The notes beneath the pieces are model-generated. The model did no database searches and was not told the DNA's origin. It was given only the letters and a program-made list of their open reading frames with translations. Positions 50,509-60,118 of a stretch of 64,000 nucleotides of DNA are shown here, in pieces; the first letter of the stretch is position 1; each line of letters opens with the position of its first letter. A program made the translations under genes and the position numbers. This stretch comes from Halocatena marina (GTDB lineage: Archaea > Halobacteriota > Halobacteria > Halobacteriales > Haloarculaceae). Location of the stretch: NCBI RefSeq assembly GCF_025913575.1, contig NZ_CP109785.1, positions 2,852,001 to 2,916,000 on the forward strand, in the 5' to 3' direction.

Positions 50509-51750
50509 TCAGGAACTAAGCTGCTCGACGAGCTGTGTGCGGAAGTCTGCGCGGTCGTCGGCGAGATCCCCAACCTCGAGAATCGCTTGGATCTTATCGG
50601 GATCGTCGGTTCGCGCCAAGGCATCGCGGAGGAATTTATTGAGGTCTCTGGACCGTTTCGCAGCCTCGGGATCGAGGGCTTGGCCACACCACACACACAG
50701 TGGTTCGTGTTTGGGCGTCGGCTTCTCGCAGCGGGGGCAATCATGGGGCGCAATATCCTCCTCTTCGGTCTCCTCGACTTCTATTCCGTGGAGTTTGCGG
50801 TATTGTCGGTTCGCAGATTCACGCCCGAATCTAGAGATGTAGCGTGCGGTGTGATCGCTGCCACGCGCGCGCCCTTGACGGTCTTCGATAAGCGTCTGGC
50901 TGGCACCCTGTCGGGCCAGCCAGCAGGCGTTCGACTTCCTGAATGCGGTCGGCGTGACTGGTTTGGTAATTCCGGCGCGTTTCGCAGGCTCCTTGAACAT
51001 CTTGAGATAGCTTCGATAGCTCATCTCAGAGCCATCGGAAAGTTTGCACCACAACGGTGCAGTGTGGTCAGTGCGGCGTGGGTGTTCGACCAACCACCGC
51101 TTTACGAACGGAACAGAAGGGATGAGGTCGATCGATCGCTGTCCGGTCTTACCATCGACACTAACGATAAGGCCGGTGTCAGTATCGGAGACGTCCCCAA
51201 TCTTCAGACCTTCGAGCTCACCACCACGCAAGCCAGCATCGAACTGGAGAGCGATAGCGGCTCGATCGCGGGGATTGTGACACTCCTCAAGCATCGCCTG
51301 GACTTCATCATCCCACGCCAACATCTTCGACGGATCGGGCATGGGATCATAGCTCGATGGCAGGGTCGTAGAGATCCAGCTCAGCGAGTCCGGGATCTCA
51401 TCATCGTCCGCCAGTCGTTTGCCGAAGATGCGGATGGCAACGCGGTAACTGTGGTTCGTTTCTGGCGTCTCATCGAGGTCGTACTCGCTGTGGATCCAAC
51501 GGACGATCTCTTCTGCAGCGTCTCGGTCATCAAGGGCCTCAGCGATCGAGACAGGACAGAGCTCAGACATTCGAACACAATGACGGAGCAGTTTCACATG
51601 ACGGTGCCAGGAGTACGTTTCTCGCAGCAAACTGAGTCGGTCGGAGAATTCAAGCAGCGCCTCACGGTCGGAATCGGATCCGCCGCGTTCATCCGTTTCG
51701 AGTTGCTCCCGAATTACTTCGACTTCCCGCTTGGGTTCCCTCGAAGACAT
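50509..51750 (-). CDS. Tyrosine recombinase/integrase with C-terminal zinc ribbon
   Basis: A 413-aa XerC/D-like integrase. Catalytic candidates: R175 in DAGLRGGELEGLK, K201 in VDGKTGQR, R271 in TPTAFRKSNACWLARQG, H300 and Y304 in GSDHTARYISRF. The usual first His of the HxxR box is replaced by Thr. After the catalytic domain comes a zinc ribbon, C338-x2-C341 and C352-x2-C355. It probably served the small integrative element 48.2-51.8 kb. No tRNA gene or clear att repeat is seen nearby. Confidence 0.8.
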   Translation of the reverse strand: MSSREPKREVEVIREQLETDERGGSDSDREALLEFSDRLSLLRETYSWHRHVKLLRHCVRMSELCPVSIAEALDDRDAAEEIVRWIHSEYDLDETPETNHSYRVAIRIFGKRLADDDEIPDSLSWISTTLPSSYDPMPDPSKMLAWDDEVQAMLEECHNPRDRAAIALQFDAGLRGGELEGLKIGDVSDTDTGLIVSVDGKTGQRSIDLIPSVPFVKRWLVEHPRRTDHTAPLWCKLSDGSEMSYRSYLKMFKEPAKRAGITKPVTPTAFRKSNACWLARQGASQTLIEDRQGRARGSDHTARYISRFGRESANRQYRKLHGIEVEETEEEDIAPHDCPRCEKPTPKHEPLCVWCGQALDPEAAKRSRDLNKFLRDALARTDDPDKIQAILEVGDLADDRADFRTQLVEQLSS

Positions 51751-51861
51751 ACCTTTAAGTCATATAGCGTTGGGATTATGAACATGTGGTGCACATCCCG
51801 GCCTAGGCTTAGCTTATTAACGTCGATCACTGTTGTTCTTTGAAAGATGAGCCCTGCGTAG

Positions 51862-52008
51862 GTTCTTAATGTCCAAACCATCGAGGAGTACGTTCTATTT
51901 CTACCAAATCAGCTGGAAAAGACGGTCGATGAAACCACCAGCAAGACGTTCGCCACCGCACTCGTGCCAACTTATTTAGAAATGCAGCAATTACAGCGAC
52001 CATGTTAG
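51862..52008 (+). other. Possible coding relic before a small zinc gene
   Basis: A stop-to-stop frame reads VQTIEEYVLFLPNQLEKTVD then ETTSKTFATALVPTYLEMQQ, which looks like protein but lacks a good start codon. It may be the 3' remnant of a gene cut by the integrative element, or chance. The rest of 51751-52001 contains the integrase promoter region. Confidence 0.25.
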
Positions 52009-52277
52009 ATATTGCCGATGTTCTGCGAGACCACACAGAGAATCGCATTCGAAGGGATGATATCGAGTGTCCAGCCGATAGATGCGAGGGCAGGGCATTC
52101 GATGTTCGCGTGTGGACGACTGCGAACGGGACACCCGAAGGAGCCGCGATTTGCAGAGAATGTGATAGCCGGATCAATATCACCCTGTCCAAATCTGAGC
52201 TGAACAAAATACAAGAGCCACTCAACAGCTTCGAGAAAGAAGTAAAGAATCTACAAAAAGAGCTTGACAACCTCTGA
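52002..52277 (+). CDS. Small zinc-binding protein
   Basis: A 91-aa protein. DDIECPADRCEGRAFDVRVW and AAICRECDSRINI hold four cysteines for a zinc site; the C-terminal 30 residues form a charged helix (LNSFEKEVKNLQKELDNL), perhaps a coiled coil. It is followed after 2 nt by a membrane protein gene, so the two form an operon. Not otherwise recognised. Confidence 0.55.
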   Translation: MLDIADVLRDHTENRIRRDDIECPADRCEGRAFDVRVWTTANGTPEGAAICRECDSRINITLSKSELNKIQEPLNSFEKEVKNLQKELDNL

Positions 52278-52279
52278 TT

Positions 52280-52786
52280 ATGGCGATTCTCGACAGCGTC
52301 CTACATTTCCTGCGTGGACATCCACTTCTTTCAGGCGTGACAGTGATGGCTGTTCTCGTGTTCGTTGTTGTCTTCGTTAGATACGTTCTGTTGTACGGAT
52401 ACAAGCGATCACGCGAAGAGACAACTAGTGCTGACGGTCCAGATTGGCAGAGAAAAATCGTCATCGTCGCAAAGGAGGTCCAATGGGTTTGGGAGAGTAA
52501 GTACGTCGAACCAGAATCCCGTGGAGAAGCCTATTCGATAGACGAGGTGAAGGGAGAAATGGGATTGTTGGCGGACAAGCTCGATAGAAATGCGTCAAAC
52601 GTGACTGCGAACGAGGTGCCACCCGAATTTGTAACGATGATATACGAAACCGCACAGAAATGCCGAAGCGTCGAAAGCTGTCTCACAGGAGTTGGACAGA
52701 ATCCGCAGTTCGTAGAAGAAGGAACGAAGGCAGTGGAAGCCGCAGAGAAGTTGGAAAAAGCAGCGCGCCACCATCTGCAATCGTAA
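52280..52786 (+). CDS. Membrane-anchored hypothetical protein
   Basis: A 168-aa protein with one clear membrane segment at residues 18-42 (SGVTVMAVLVFVVVFVRYVL) near the N-terminus, and a soluble helical domain afterwards (KIVIVAKEVQWVWESKYVEP; AVEAAEKLEKAARHHL). The positively charged KRSR after the segment suggests the C-terminal domain is cytoplasmic. Linked to the zinc-binding gene upstream. Function unknown. Confidence 0.55.
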   Translation: MAILDSVLHFLRGHPLLSGVTVMAVLVFVVVFVRYVLLYGYKRSREETTSADGPDWQRKIVIVAKEVQWVWESKYVEPESRGEAYSIDEVKGEMGLLADKLDRNASNVTANEVPPEFVTMIYETAQKCRSVESCLTGVGQNPQFVEEGTKAVEAAEKLEKAARHHLQS

Positions 52787-53377
52787 TCGAAGACGAAAGA
52801 CGACGATTAGTTCTCAAACCCGTATTCGAACGTCTGTAAAACGAGGTATCCGCGACAGTCCGCACTTCGAGAGCAAGATTGTGACAAATTCTGATTGAGT
52901 AGATCCGATTCACCCACTCTGAAGAATATTAAAAATGATATAACGAGGATTGAGTGCCTTACGTTTCAATTTCTGTGAACCTACTCACTTCTAAAGAAGA
53001 ACTACCCGACAGACCCAGAAACAGAGATCCCAATGATCAATCGTATGCTCTAGCTACTCGCTGGTTTTGGTGAAGCCAAACCAAATCCATACTCACTGAG
53101 TACACCCAGAAACCGACTAATACGCCGCGTAGCCGTTCGATTGCTGAATGCTCTAATCCTCCGACATCAACCGCCTGAGCCCTTGCTAGATACTCACTTT
53201 CCCTTTAACCCATTGACTGCATTTAGTGCCTGAAAAGCCATTAAAGAGTATTATCATTATAAATCATAACAGTTTTTACTACGGCTGCGGCATCGTCTAA
53301 TGCGCATTAGCAGCGGCGGACACCGCTGTCTAAGGACCCGCTCGATCCGACGGGATACATCGGATCACAGCACAACC
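52787..53377. other. 591-bp spacer before aceA
   Basis: No complete gene is seen. On the minus strand, 53055-53165 reads TRRISRFLGVLSEYGFGLAS, which is protein-like and may be the tail of a lost gene. The stretch 53235-53280 is AT-rich with TTATAAAT near 53256, a likely TATA box for aceA. ATG 53300 in frame with aceA is possible but gives a basic extension; ATG 53378 is preferred. Confidence 0.4.
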
Positions 53378-54439
53378 ATGACCGAATCTACCGGCGACGA
53401 TCAGGTCGAAAAGCTCGTGAACAACAGGGAAGCAAGCATTCGAGAGATTGACAACACCGCAGGTCGTGAGTTCCGCGAGTTACTCGATTCGCAGAATTTC
53501 GTGTTCGCACCAGGACTGTATCACGCACTCGATGCCCGTTTGGCAGAGATGGCCGGGCTCGACGCAGCGTACATGAGCGGCTACTCGACCGTGCTCGGAC
53601 AGTTCGGATTTCCGGATCTCGAAATGGTCACGATGACCGAGATGGTCGAGAACGCAAAGCGGATCGTGGAAGCGACGAACCTTCCCGTTATCGCGGACTG
53701 TGACACTGGCTACGGTGGTATTCACAACGTCCGTCGGGCCGTTCGCGAGTACGAGAAGGCGGGCGTCGCTGCAGTTCACATCGAAGACCAGACCACGCCA
53801 AAGCGCTGTGGTCACATCGCCGGAAAGCAGATTGTCTCCCGAGAGAAAGCTGAAGCCCGTTTCTCCGCTGCAGTGGACGCAAAGCAGTCCGACGATACGG
53901 TCATTATCGCCCGCACGGACGCCTACGGCTCGGCCAACGGCGACTGGGACGAACACCTCGCTCGTGGCCGACTCTACTCCGACGCTGGCGTTGATCTCGT
54001 GTGGCCAGAAATGCCCGACCCCTCGCGCGAGGACGCCGTCAACTACGCCGAAACGATCCATGAGACGCACCCGGATCAGAAGCTCGCGTTCAATTACTCA
54101 TCGAGCTTCGCGTGGTCCCAAGAGGAAGACCCGCTCACCTTCGAAGAGCTGGGTGATCTTGGATACAAGTACATCTTTATCACTCTCTTTGGACTTCATT
54201 CGGGCGCACATTCTGTCTACGAGGACTTTTCGAAGCTCGCAGAGAGCGACGAAGAAGCTCAGTTCGACCTCGAAGGTCGCTATCTCGACCACGAAACCGA
54301 GAGTCACCACGAACTCTCGTTCGTCAGCCGATATCAAGACATCGAGGCCGAGTTCGATCCCGAAGCGAAGGCCAGAATGGAGGCCTCAGAGGGCTTCAGC
54401 GAAGAGAAATCAGATCCAATCTCGTCGGATGACGACTAA
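53378..54439 (+). CDS. aceA: Isocitrate lyase (AceA)
   Basis: A 353-aa enzyme of the ICL/PEP mutase family, the length of haloarchaeal isocitrate lyases. [20 protein letters not shown] is the metal-binding DxDxG region, [20 protein letters not shown] contains the catalytic Cys loop KRCGH (residues about 141-145), and [11 protein letters not shown] the substrate region. It cleaves isocitrate to glyoxylate and succinate in the glyoxylate cycle. The next gene encodes a CitE/malyl-CoA lyase-type enzyme that could use the glyoxylate. Methylisocitrate lyase is the alternative. Confidence 0.85.
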   Translation: MTESTGDDQVEKLVNNREASIREIDNTAGREFRELLDSQNFVFAPGLYHALDARLAEMAGLDAAYMSGYSTVLGQFGFPDLEMVTMTEMVENAKRIVEATNLPVIADCDTGYGGIHNVRRAVREYEKAGVAAVHIEDQTTPKRCGHIAGKQIVSREKAEARFSAAVDAKQSDDTVIIARTDAYGSANGDWDEHLARGRLYSDAGVDLVWPEMPDPSREDAVNYAETIHETHPDQKLAFNYSSSFAWSQEEDPLTFEELGDLGYKYIFITLFGLHSGAHSVYEDFSKLAESDEEAQFDLEGRYLDHETESHHELSFVSRYQDIEAEFDPEAKARMEASEGFSEEKSDPISSDDD

Positions 54440-54521
54440 CCGATCTGTCCAAATATACCACGCTACAAGATAGCGAGCACCACAATCTACATAATCACAT
54501 ACATCATTAACAAATACGAAA

Positions 54522-55436
54522 ATGAGTGAGGAAATCAAGCTCCGACGGTCACAGCTTGCAGTCCCGGGGAGTAACCCGGACTTCATCGCGAAAGCACCGA
54601 CATCTGGCGCTGACGAGGCGTTCCTCGACCTTGAGGACAGCGTTGCACCGAATAAAAAAGTCGAATCGCGCGACAACGTGATCGAGGGACTCATCGAGCA
54701 CGATTGGAGCAACACCTTACCGTGCTACCGGATGAACGGCGTCGATACGAAGTGGTGGTACGGAGACATCATCGAAGTCATCGGCGAGGCAGGCGAGTAC
54801 GTCGACACCATCATGGTGCCGATGGCGAACAACCCGGGAGTCGTCGAATCTGTCGACAACCTCCTTACTGCTGTCGAGGAGAACAACGATCTTCCTGTTG
54901 GTGAGATTGGCCTTCAGTGCCAGATCGAACACGCTGAAGGAATGACCAAAATATCGGAAGTCGCAACCGCCTCCGATCGGATCGAATCGCTCGTGTTCGG
55001 CCCTGGTGATTACACTGCTAGCGTTGATGCCGCCGGTCTGACCATCGGTTCCGGAGAAGGGTACCCTGGTCACTACTGGCATTATCAACTCTCTCGCATT
55101 GCCCACGTCGCAAAATCACACGGGATGCAGGTCATCGACGGACCATTCTCCGATATCGACGACGGGGAAGGATTCCGTGATTCCTGTCGAAATGCCGCAC
55201 GGCTTGGCTGTGATGGTAAGTGGGCCATCCACCCGAGCCAGATCGAACCGGCAAACGAGGTCTTCGCACCGAGCCGAGAGGAGGCCGACCGAGCAAAGCG
55301 CATCGTCGAAGAGTACGAAGCGGCCACCGAAGGTGGTGCCGGTGCGGTTAAAATTGATGGCGAGATGGTCGATGAGGCGACCCGCAAAATGGCCGCCAAC
55401 ATCATGCGACAAGCTGACGAAGCTGGGATGTACTGA
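54522..55436 (+). CDS. HpcH/HpaI (CitE-like) lyase, malyl-CoA lyase or malate synthase type
   Basis: A 304-aa TIM-barrel enzyme. RRSQLAVPGSNPDFIAKAPT and EAFLDLEDSVAPNKK are the CitE-family N-terminal motifs; QCQIEHAEGMTKISEVA and FGPGDYTASV supply the metal-binding Glu and Asp, and KWAIHPSQI the conserved CoA-region motif. Members condense or cleave glyoxylate with acetyl- or propionyl-CoA. Beside aceA it most likely consumes glyoxylate, as apparent malate synthase or malyl/methylmalyl-CoA lyase. It is shorter than the haloarchaeal AceB known from Haloferax. Confidence 0.7.
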   Translation: MSEEIKLRRSQLAVPGSNPDFIAKAPTSGADEAFLDLEDSVAPNKKVESRDNVIEGLIEHDWSNTLPCYRMNGVDTKWWYGDIIEVIGEAGEYVDTIMVPMANNPGVVESVDNLLTAVEENNDLPVGEIGLQCQIEHAEGMTKISEVATASDRIESLVFGPGDYTASVDAAGLTIGSGEGYPGHYWHYQLSRIAHVAKSHGMQVIDGPFSDIDDGEGFRDSCRNAARLGCDGKWAIHPSQIEPANEVFAPSREEADRAKRIVEEYEAATEGGAGAVKIDGEMVDEATRKMAANIMRQADEAGMY

Positions 55437-55846
55437 CGGGTCGACGAACGTACTCGCTCTTCTTTATTTTGTGAAACCACCATTGGCTTCAATTATCTAA
55501 CCCGACTATACTGGAAGTGTGAGGAAATCAATTGGAAGATAGACCAATCCCTGCTGCGCGTGAGTATTGGTGAACCATGTGGCAAGTATGACGCTTTACA
55601 AGTGTCCAAAACCGACTTCCCAATCGTTTACTTCTTGGACAAAATACAACCTTATATTGTCTACATTCTACTGTAAATACTACAATCCATAACTTACACC
55701 CATTAAAATTGGATATTTTCAACTCAACGTTTATATATGTCCATTCCATCCTATTCCGACGTGAAGTACTATCCGAATGAACGGCTGTTTGGGGAAAAGG
55801 TGGACAAACATCAATATATATCAGAGTATGGTTTTCAGGTGGTTAG
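55437..55846. promoter_or_regulatory. 410-bp promoter region of the ammonium transporter gene
   Basis: No gene is seen. Two TATA-like blocks occur, TTTATATATG near 55730 and CAATATATATCAG at 55811-55823. The second is centred about 29 nt before ATG 55847, consistent with a leaderless promoter. Nitrogen control elements may lie between them. Confidence 0.45.
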
Positions 55847-57535
55847 ATGAGTGAGTCTGTGCTATTACAGATGGATCCAACAGCAATTACGGAGGCAATC
55901 AACTACGTCTGGGTGCTCGTCGTAACCTTCCTCATCTTCTTCATGCACGCCGGCTTTGCGATGTTAGAAGCAGGGCAGGTGCGCTCGAAGAACGTTGCTA
56001 ACCAGTTGACGAAGAACATGCTCACGTGGAGTGTGGGAGTCATTGTGTTCTTCCTCGTCGGCTCGGGGGTTGAGGCGTTCACTGCAGCCCTCACGGCAGG
56101 TGGTGAGTACGGAAACTTCTTCGCCATCCTCTCTCCAGATCAATCGCTGGTGTGGGTCGACTGGCTGTTCGGAGCGGTGTTCGCGATGACTGCTGCGACC
56201 ATCGTTAGTGGGGCAGTCGCAGGGCGCATGAAGCTTCGTGCGTACGTTACCTACACCATCCTACTGGCAGCAGTGATCTATCCCGTCGTGACGGGACTGA
56301 CGTGGGCCGGTGGCTGGCTCGACACGATCGGTTTTACTGATTTCGCTGGCGGGATGATTGTCCACGGGATGGGAGGCATCGCGGGGCTCACCGCCGCGTG
56401 GATCGTCGGACCCCGACTCAACCGGTTCAACAGCGATGGAACCGCGAACGTCATTCCGGGTCACTCGATTACCTTTGCGGTATTGGGAACCCTGATTCTC
56501 TGCTTTGGGTGGTACGGCTTCAACGTCGGCACTGCAGCCACACCGCTCGCAGAAGGGGCAACGGGACTTGCCGCCTTCCAAAGCGTCGGACGAGTGGCGC
56601 TAACGACGACGCTCGGGATGGCTGCGGGTGCCATCGGAGCAGGCGTCGTTTCGCTCGTGAAAACGAAGAAAGTCGATACGCTGTACGTTGCAAACGGAAT
56701 GCTCGCTGGACTCGTTGGCATCACGAGTAATACGGATCTCATCACGTGGTACGGTGCGCTCTTCATCGGCCTCATCGCAGGAGCACAGCTACCGATTGTG
56801 TTCGAAATGATCGAAAAGCGGCTACAGATCGATGACGTGTGTGCGGTGTTCTCGGTCCACGGCAGTGCGGGCGTCATTGGTGCGCTCTTGCTCGGCGTTC
56901 CGCTGTTCACCATCCCAGATGCGGGTGTGAGCTTCGTCGATCAACTGATCGGAGTCGTCGTCATCGCTGGATGGACGATCTTCGCTACGGCAGTCATCTT
57001 CGGTGCGCTGAAGGCCATCGGACAGATCCGTGTTTCCGAAGGACACGAATTCGACGGACTCGACATCAGTGAACACGGCGTCGAGACCTATCCGGAGTTC
57101 GGATTAGACGATACGACAGCAACCGACGGTGGAGGTATCCCACCCTCGGACGACGATACACTCCGTGCCGATGGTGGACTCACAAACAACGGCGAGATCA
57201 AAATGGTCATGGCCTACGTCCGGCCGGACAAACTCGCTGCGGTCAAACGGGCGCTGGCCGAAACCGGAGCCCCGTCGCTGACTGTGACGAACGTCTCCGG
57301 ACGTGGTTCACAACCCGCGAAAAAAGGTCAATGGAGAGGTGAGGAGTACACTGTCGATCTCCACCAAAAGGTGAAAATAGAATGTATCGTTGCAGACATC
57401 TCTGCCGAAGCGGTTGCTGAGGCGATCTGTGAGGCGGCCCGAACGGAGGACCCTGGCGACGGAAAGGTGTTCATTCTCCCTGTCGAAGAGGCATATCAGG
57501 TACGCACCGGAAAAACCGGCCGCGACGCAGTCTAA
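55847..57535 (+). CDS. amt: Ammonium transporter fused to a PII domain
   Basis: A 562-aa protein. Residues 1-425 are an Amt channel with about 11 membrane helices; [17 protein letters not shown] is the family signature, and the two pore histidines are in [17 protein letters not shown] and [17 protein letters not shown]. After a charged linker, residues 450-560 are a GlnK/PII domain: [20 protein letters not shown], the T-loop [13 protein letters not shown] and [20 protein letters not shown] (C-loop). PII normally is a separate protein that blocks Amt; the fusion makes gating intramolecular. An Lrp-type gene follows 21 nt downstream. Confidence 0.9.
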   Translation: MSESVLLQMDPTAITEAINYVWVLVVTFLIFFMHAGFAMLEAGQVRSKNVANQLTKNMLTWSVGVIVFFLVGSGVEAFTAALTAGGEYGNFFAILSPDQSLVWVDWLFGAVFAMTAATIVSGAVAGRMKLRAYVTYTILLAAVIYPVVTGLTWAGGWLDTIGFTDFAGGMIVHGMGGIAGLTAAWIVGPRLNRFNSDGTANVIPGHSITFAVLGTLILCFGWYGFNVGTAATPLAEGATGLAAFQSVGRVALTTTLGMAAGAIGAGVVSLVKTKKVDTLYVANGMLAGLVGITSNTDLITWYGALFIGLIAGAQLPIVFEMIEKRLQIDDVCAVFSVHGSAGVIGALLLGVPLFTIPDAGVSFVDQLIGVVVIAGWTIFATAVIFGALKAIGQIRVSEGHEFDGLDISEHGVETYPEFGLDDTTATDGGGIPPSDDDTLRADGGLTNNGEIKMVMAYVRPDKLAAVKRALAETGAPSLTVTNVSGRGSQPAKKGQWRGEEYTVDLHQKVKIECIVADISAEAVAEAICEAARTEDPGDGKVFILPVEEAYQVRTGKTGRDAV

Positions 57536-57556
57536 TCGAAACGGTTTATCCTTTTT

Positions 57557-58024
57557 ATGACAAATAAATGTGATGATCTCGACAGACGTATCATAGATGC
57601 GTTGTTACGCGACGGTCGAGCAACGATCCTTGCTGTCGCAGAGCAGACTGCTATTCCAGCGACGACCGTCCAAAAGCGGCTGAGTCAACTGCACGAGAAC
57701 GGTGTCATCAGCGGCTACGAATCTCGAATCGACTACTCACAGTTCGGCTACGAACTGACCGCGATCTTCAAGCTCGACCTGAACGGCGATGCGACCGAGC
57801 GGTTCGTGAATGAGCTCCGAGAAGAACCGCACATCATCAGTATCTATGAGGTCACTGGTAAGTTTGACCTCCTTGCAATCGGGAAATACACCGACACTGT
57901 ATCGATGAATGAGCAGATCAAATCGATACTGACGGACACTACAATTCGGACAGGAGATACCAGCATCGTCCTCGATACAGTGCTGGAGGGTAAGCCGGTC
58001 GATTTGATCGGCGAGATCCGCTAG
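57557..58024 (+). CDS. Lrp/AsnC-family regulator
   Basis: A 155-aa protein: LDRRIIDALLRDGRATILAV, then PATTVQKRLSQLHENGVISG form the HTH; residues 60-150 are the ligand-binding RAM domain (YELTAIFKLDLNGDATERFV; HIISIYEVTGKFDLLAIGKY). It probably senses an amino acid and controls nitrogen genes. It is close behind the Amt-PII gene, so co-transcription is likely. Its last codons abut the nirA relic on the other strand, so its 3' end lies at a recombination junction. Confidence 0.85.
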   Translation: MTNKCDDLDRRIIDALLRDGRATILAVAEQTAIPATTVQKRLSQLHENGVISGYESRIDYSQFGYELTAIFKLDLNGDATERFVNELREEPHIISIYEVTGKFDLLAIGKYTDTVSMNEQIKSILTDTTIRTGDTSIVLDTVLEGKPVDLIGEIR

Positions 58025-58752
58025 CGTGATCGCATCCTCAGCGCTCAATCGACCAACAGCGACGTTCAAACCAACGTAGTAGCGCCCGTCCTGTTGCTCG
58101 TGAACCCCGATATGGTCGTGTTTTCCGGCGGTGGGAGGTTTTCCCGCGTTGTACGTGTAATCAGTACGGAGATTCGTCCCTGCAGGCTCCACCGGGAAAT
58201 CGACGTGTCCTTCGAGTTCCTCTCTGATGACATCAGTTCCCCAATCGTCGACGAAGAAGCGAGCCCGGTTCTTATTCCGATTCTGCCTATTCCCTTCGTC
58301 GTGGTACAGTTCGATGAATGCACGGACAATTTCAGTAGCGTGAGTGGGTTCGACGAAGATGTCGAGTGAGCGGGCTCGCCGTGGTTCACGGCCGCCGAGT
58401 CCGCCGCCGACGCGGATATTGAATCCTTTGATTTCCGTGTTATCTCGCCGTTTCCGTGCTGGCTCCAACGCCACATCGTTGATCGAATCCTGCGCGCATT
58501 CCTCTCGACAGCCCGTTACACTAATGTTGAACTTCCGGGGCATGTTACAAAGGCGTCGTTACGAATGCTCACTTGAATCTCATCGAGTTGCGCATGCATC
58601 TCGATGTACTCGTGGCGGTCTTTTCCGGCGACAGGACAATCAGGGATATTCCGCATTGTATCACCACCGGCCGACCGGGAGGTCACACCGACTGATTCAA
58701 GCACAGCCCAAATCTCAGGAACGTCCGCGAGTTCGATCCAGTGGACGATCGA
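58021..58752 (-). pseudogene. nirA: Truncated, frameshifted ferredoxin-nitrite reductase (nirA)
   Basis: The minus strand reads VHWIELADVPEIWAVLESVG then TSRSAGGDTMRNIPDCPVAG up to RNDAFVT near 58545. It continues in another frame as MPRKFNISVTGCREECAQDS, GFNIRVGGGLGGREPRRARS and YTYNAGKPPTAGKHDHIGVH, to ITLADLADQ at about 58025. These are middle segments of siroheme nitrite reductase, including half of the ferredoxin-like repeat. N-terminal third, C-terminal cluster-binding region and reading frame are all lost, so it is dead. The proximity to Amt-PII and Lrp suggests a former nitrogen assimilation cluster. Confidence 0.8.
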
Positions 58753-58852
58753 TGAATTTACAATGGTAATTAATCTGTAAAAGGGTCATTCGATCGACCT
58801 CAGTTCGAACGAATGCAAACCCATTAGCGCATCCGTCGACTGTTTTCGGATA

Positions 58853-59380
58853 ATGGGGATGATCCGTATTGTGTGGGGAGCCGCTCACGCACCGACAGCG
58901 ATGGCGTCCTACGACGCAGCACTCGCAGAAGCGAACGTCCACAACTACAACCTCGTGCACGTCTCATCAGTAATACCATCCAACGCGACTGTCGAGGCGG
59001 TGGGAACGGCACCGAATCTCGGACCTGTCGGAGAACAATTGACGGTCGTCGAAAGCCGGGAAACCGTCTCGGAGGGTCTGGCCGTTGCCGGGCTCGGATG
59101 GGCAAGCGAACCATCCGGACGGGGGATTTTCTACGAAGCGGGTGGAACCGATCCCGATGATGTTGAGACTCGAATCGAACGCGGACTCACTGCGGGGCGC
59201 ACGCTGAGAGACTGGCAGTTCACCGACGAAGGTCGCAAGATCGTGACAGCCAACAACGACGAGAGCAAGAGCAGCGACCGGAGCGAAACCGGGGCAAAAA
59301 CAGTGTCCGAGCAATCAACATCGGGGTACACGACGGCGGTTGTCCTCGCAGTTTACGGCGATAGCACGCCGTTGATCTAA
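58853..59380 (+). CDS. pdaD: Pyruvoyl-dependent arginine decarboxylase
   Basis: A 175-aa proenzyme; ATG 58859 (MIRIVWG) is an alternative start. NYNLVHVSSVIPSNATVEAV carries the Ser-Ser self-cleavage site (HVS/SVIP) that makes the pyruvoyl group. GRGIFYEAGG and the C-terminal GYTTAVVLAVYGDS are family motifs. It makes agmatine, needed in archaea for polyamines and for agmatidine in tRNA-Ile2. About 35 residues near 125-160 form a Ser/Asp/Glu-rich linker, a haloarchaeal addition. Confidence 0.9.
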   Translation: MGMIRIVWGAAHAPTAMASYDAALAEANVHNYNLVHVSSVIPSNATVEAVGTAPNLGPVGEQLTVVESRETVSEGLAVAGLGWASEPSGRGIFYEAGGTDPDDVETRIERGLTAGRTLRDWQFTDEGRKIVTANNDESKSSDRSETGAKTVSEQSTSGYTTAVVLAVYGDSTPLI

Positions 59381-59421
59381 TCACGCATCATTTATATACA
59401 TGCTACTCCTTGGACGCTCGA

Positions 59422-59757
59422 ATGCACGGTAACACACCATATGCGGGTCGACCGGCGGATACTCCTGAACTCTCCGCTGAGCAAATCAGATCACTCCGGA
59501 GCGACATCGCAAATGTGACCAAACAAACACGCGCGCTTCTTCCCGATGAATTCGTCGTCGGATCGGAGCTGCGTGAGGGAAACGACGGGACACTGGCAAC
59601 TGTCGCCGTTCAGCCGCCTGTCGGACGAGTCATCTCGACTGGCGTCCCGACCGATGCGACGGATAAGGATCACAGCAGATTGGCCCGCGAACTTGCCGCC
59701 GGAGCAGCACTACAGGTGAAACGTGCCGTCAACGATATCGAGCCGACCGCAGGATAG
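59422..59757 (+). CDS. Conserved haloarchaeal protein (DUF5811-like)
   Basis: A 111-aa protein; ATG 59422 (MHGNTPYAG) is preferred to TTG 59410. GRPADTPELSAEQIRSLRSD, then LLPDEFVVGSELREGNDGTL and TVAVQPPVGRVISTG describe a helix followed by a beta sheet. It follows pdaD by 41 nt. Haloarchaea share such proteins widely; the role is unknown. Confidence 0.6.
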   Translation: MHGNTPYAGRPADTPELSAEQIRSLRSDIANVTKQTRALLPDEFVVGSELREGNDGTLATVAVQPPVGRVISTGVPTDATDKDHSRLARELAAGAALQVKRAVNDIEPTAG

Positions 59758-59856
59758 CAATTCCACCTCCGCTTACTCGTATTTGAATACAGTTCGTCGG
59801 CGTTATCGTGCGCAAGCGCCGATCTGGGCACACTGAAGTTTCCTATTGGGAAGTAT

Positions 59857-60048
59857 TTACTCGCCAACGTCAGTTGGCGGATTGATAAAGAGTGCATAGC
59901 CGAGGAGACCGCCCGCTGGCACGCACCCACCCGCAAGTCCGAGTGTTGCCGAGACGGACGAAACGAAACTGACGACCATCCCGAGTACGACAGATAACGC
60001 TATCGCAGCAAGCACCACGTCGTGAGAGGACAACGGGACATCGATCAT
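59857..60048 (-). CDS. Small two-helix membrane protein
   Basis: A 63-aa protein with two hydrophobic segments, VVLAAIALSVVLGMVVSFVS (about 11-30) and LGLAGGCVPAGGLLGYALF (about 36-55). It is on the same strand as and directly downstream of infB. No function is known; likely a conserved haloarchaeal membrane peptide. Confidence 0.55.
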   Translation of the reverse strand: MIDVPLSSHDVVLAAIALSVVLGMVVSFVSSVSATLGLAGGCVPAGGLLGYALFINPPTDVGE

Positions 60049-60118
60049 GGCAGTCCAAAGTAACGTCCCCCACCTAATTAATAGTTATTACCGATCGGTC
60101 GGTTCAGGATCGACGTGA

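Noticed and set aside
50494..51843. 449-aa plus-strand frame opposite the integrase
   Set aside because: Antisense shadow of the tyrosine recombinase, whose catalytic residues and zinc ribbon are on the minus strand.
48000..53300. tRNA gene or att repeats for the integrase
   Set aside because: No cloverleaf-like sequence or pair of long direct repeats could be recognised by eye on either side of 48.2-51.8 kb.
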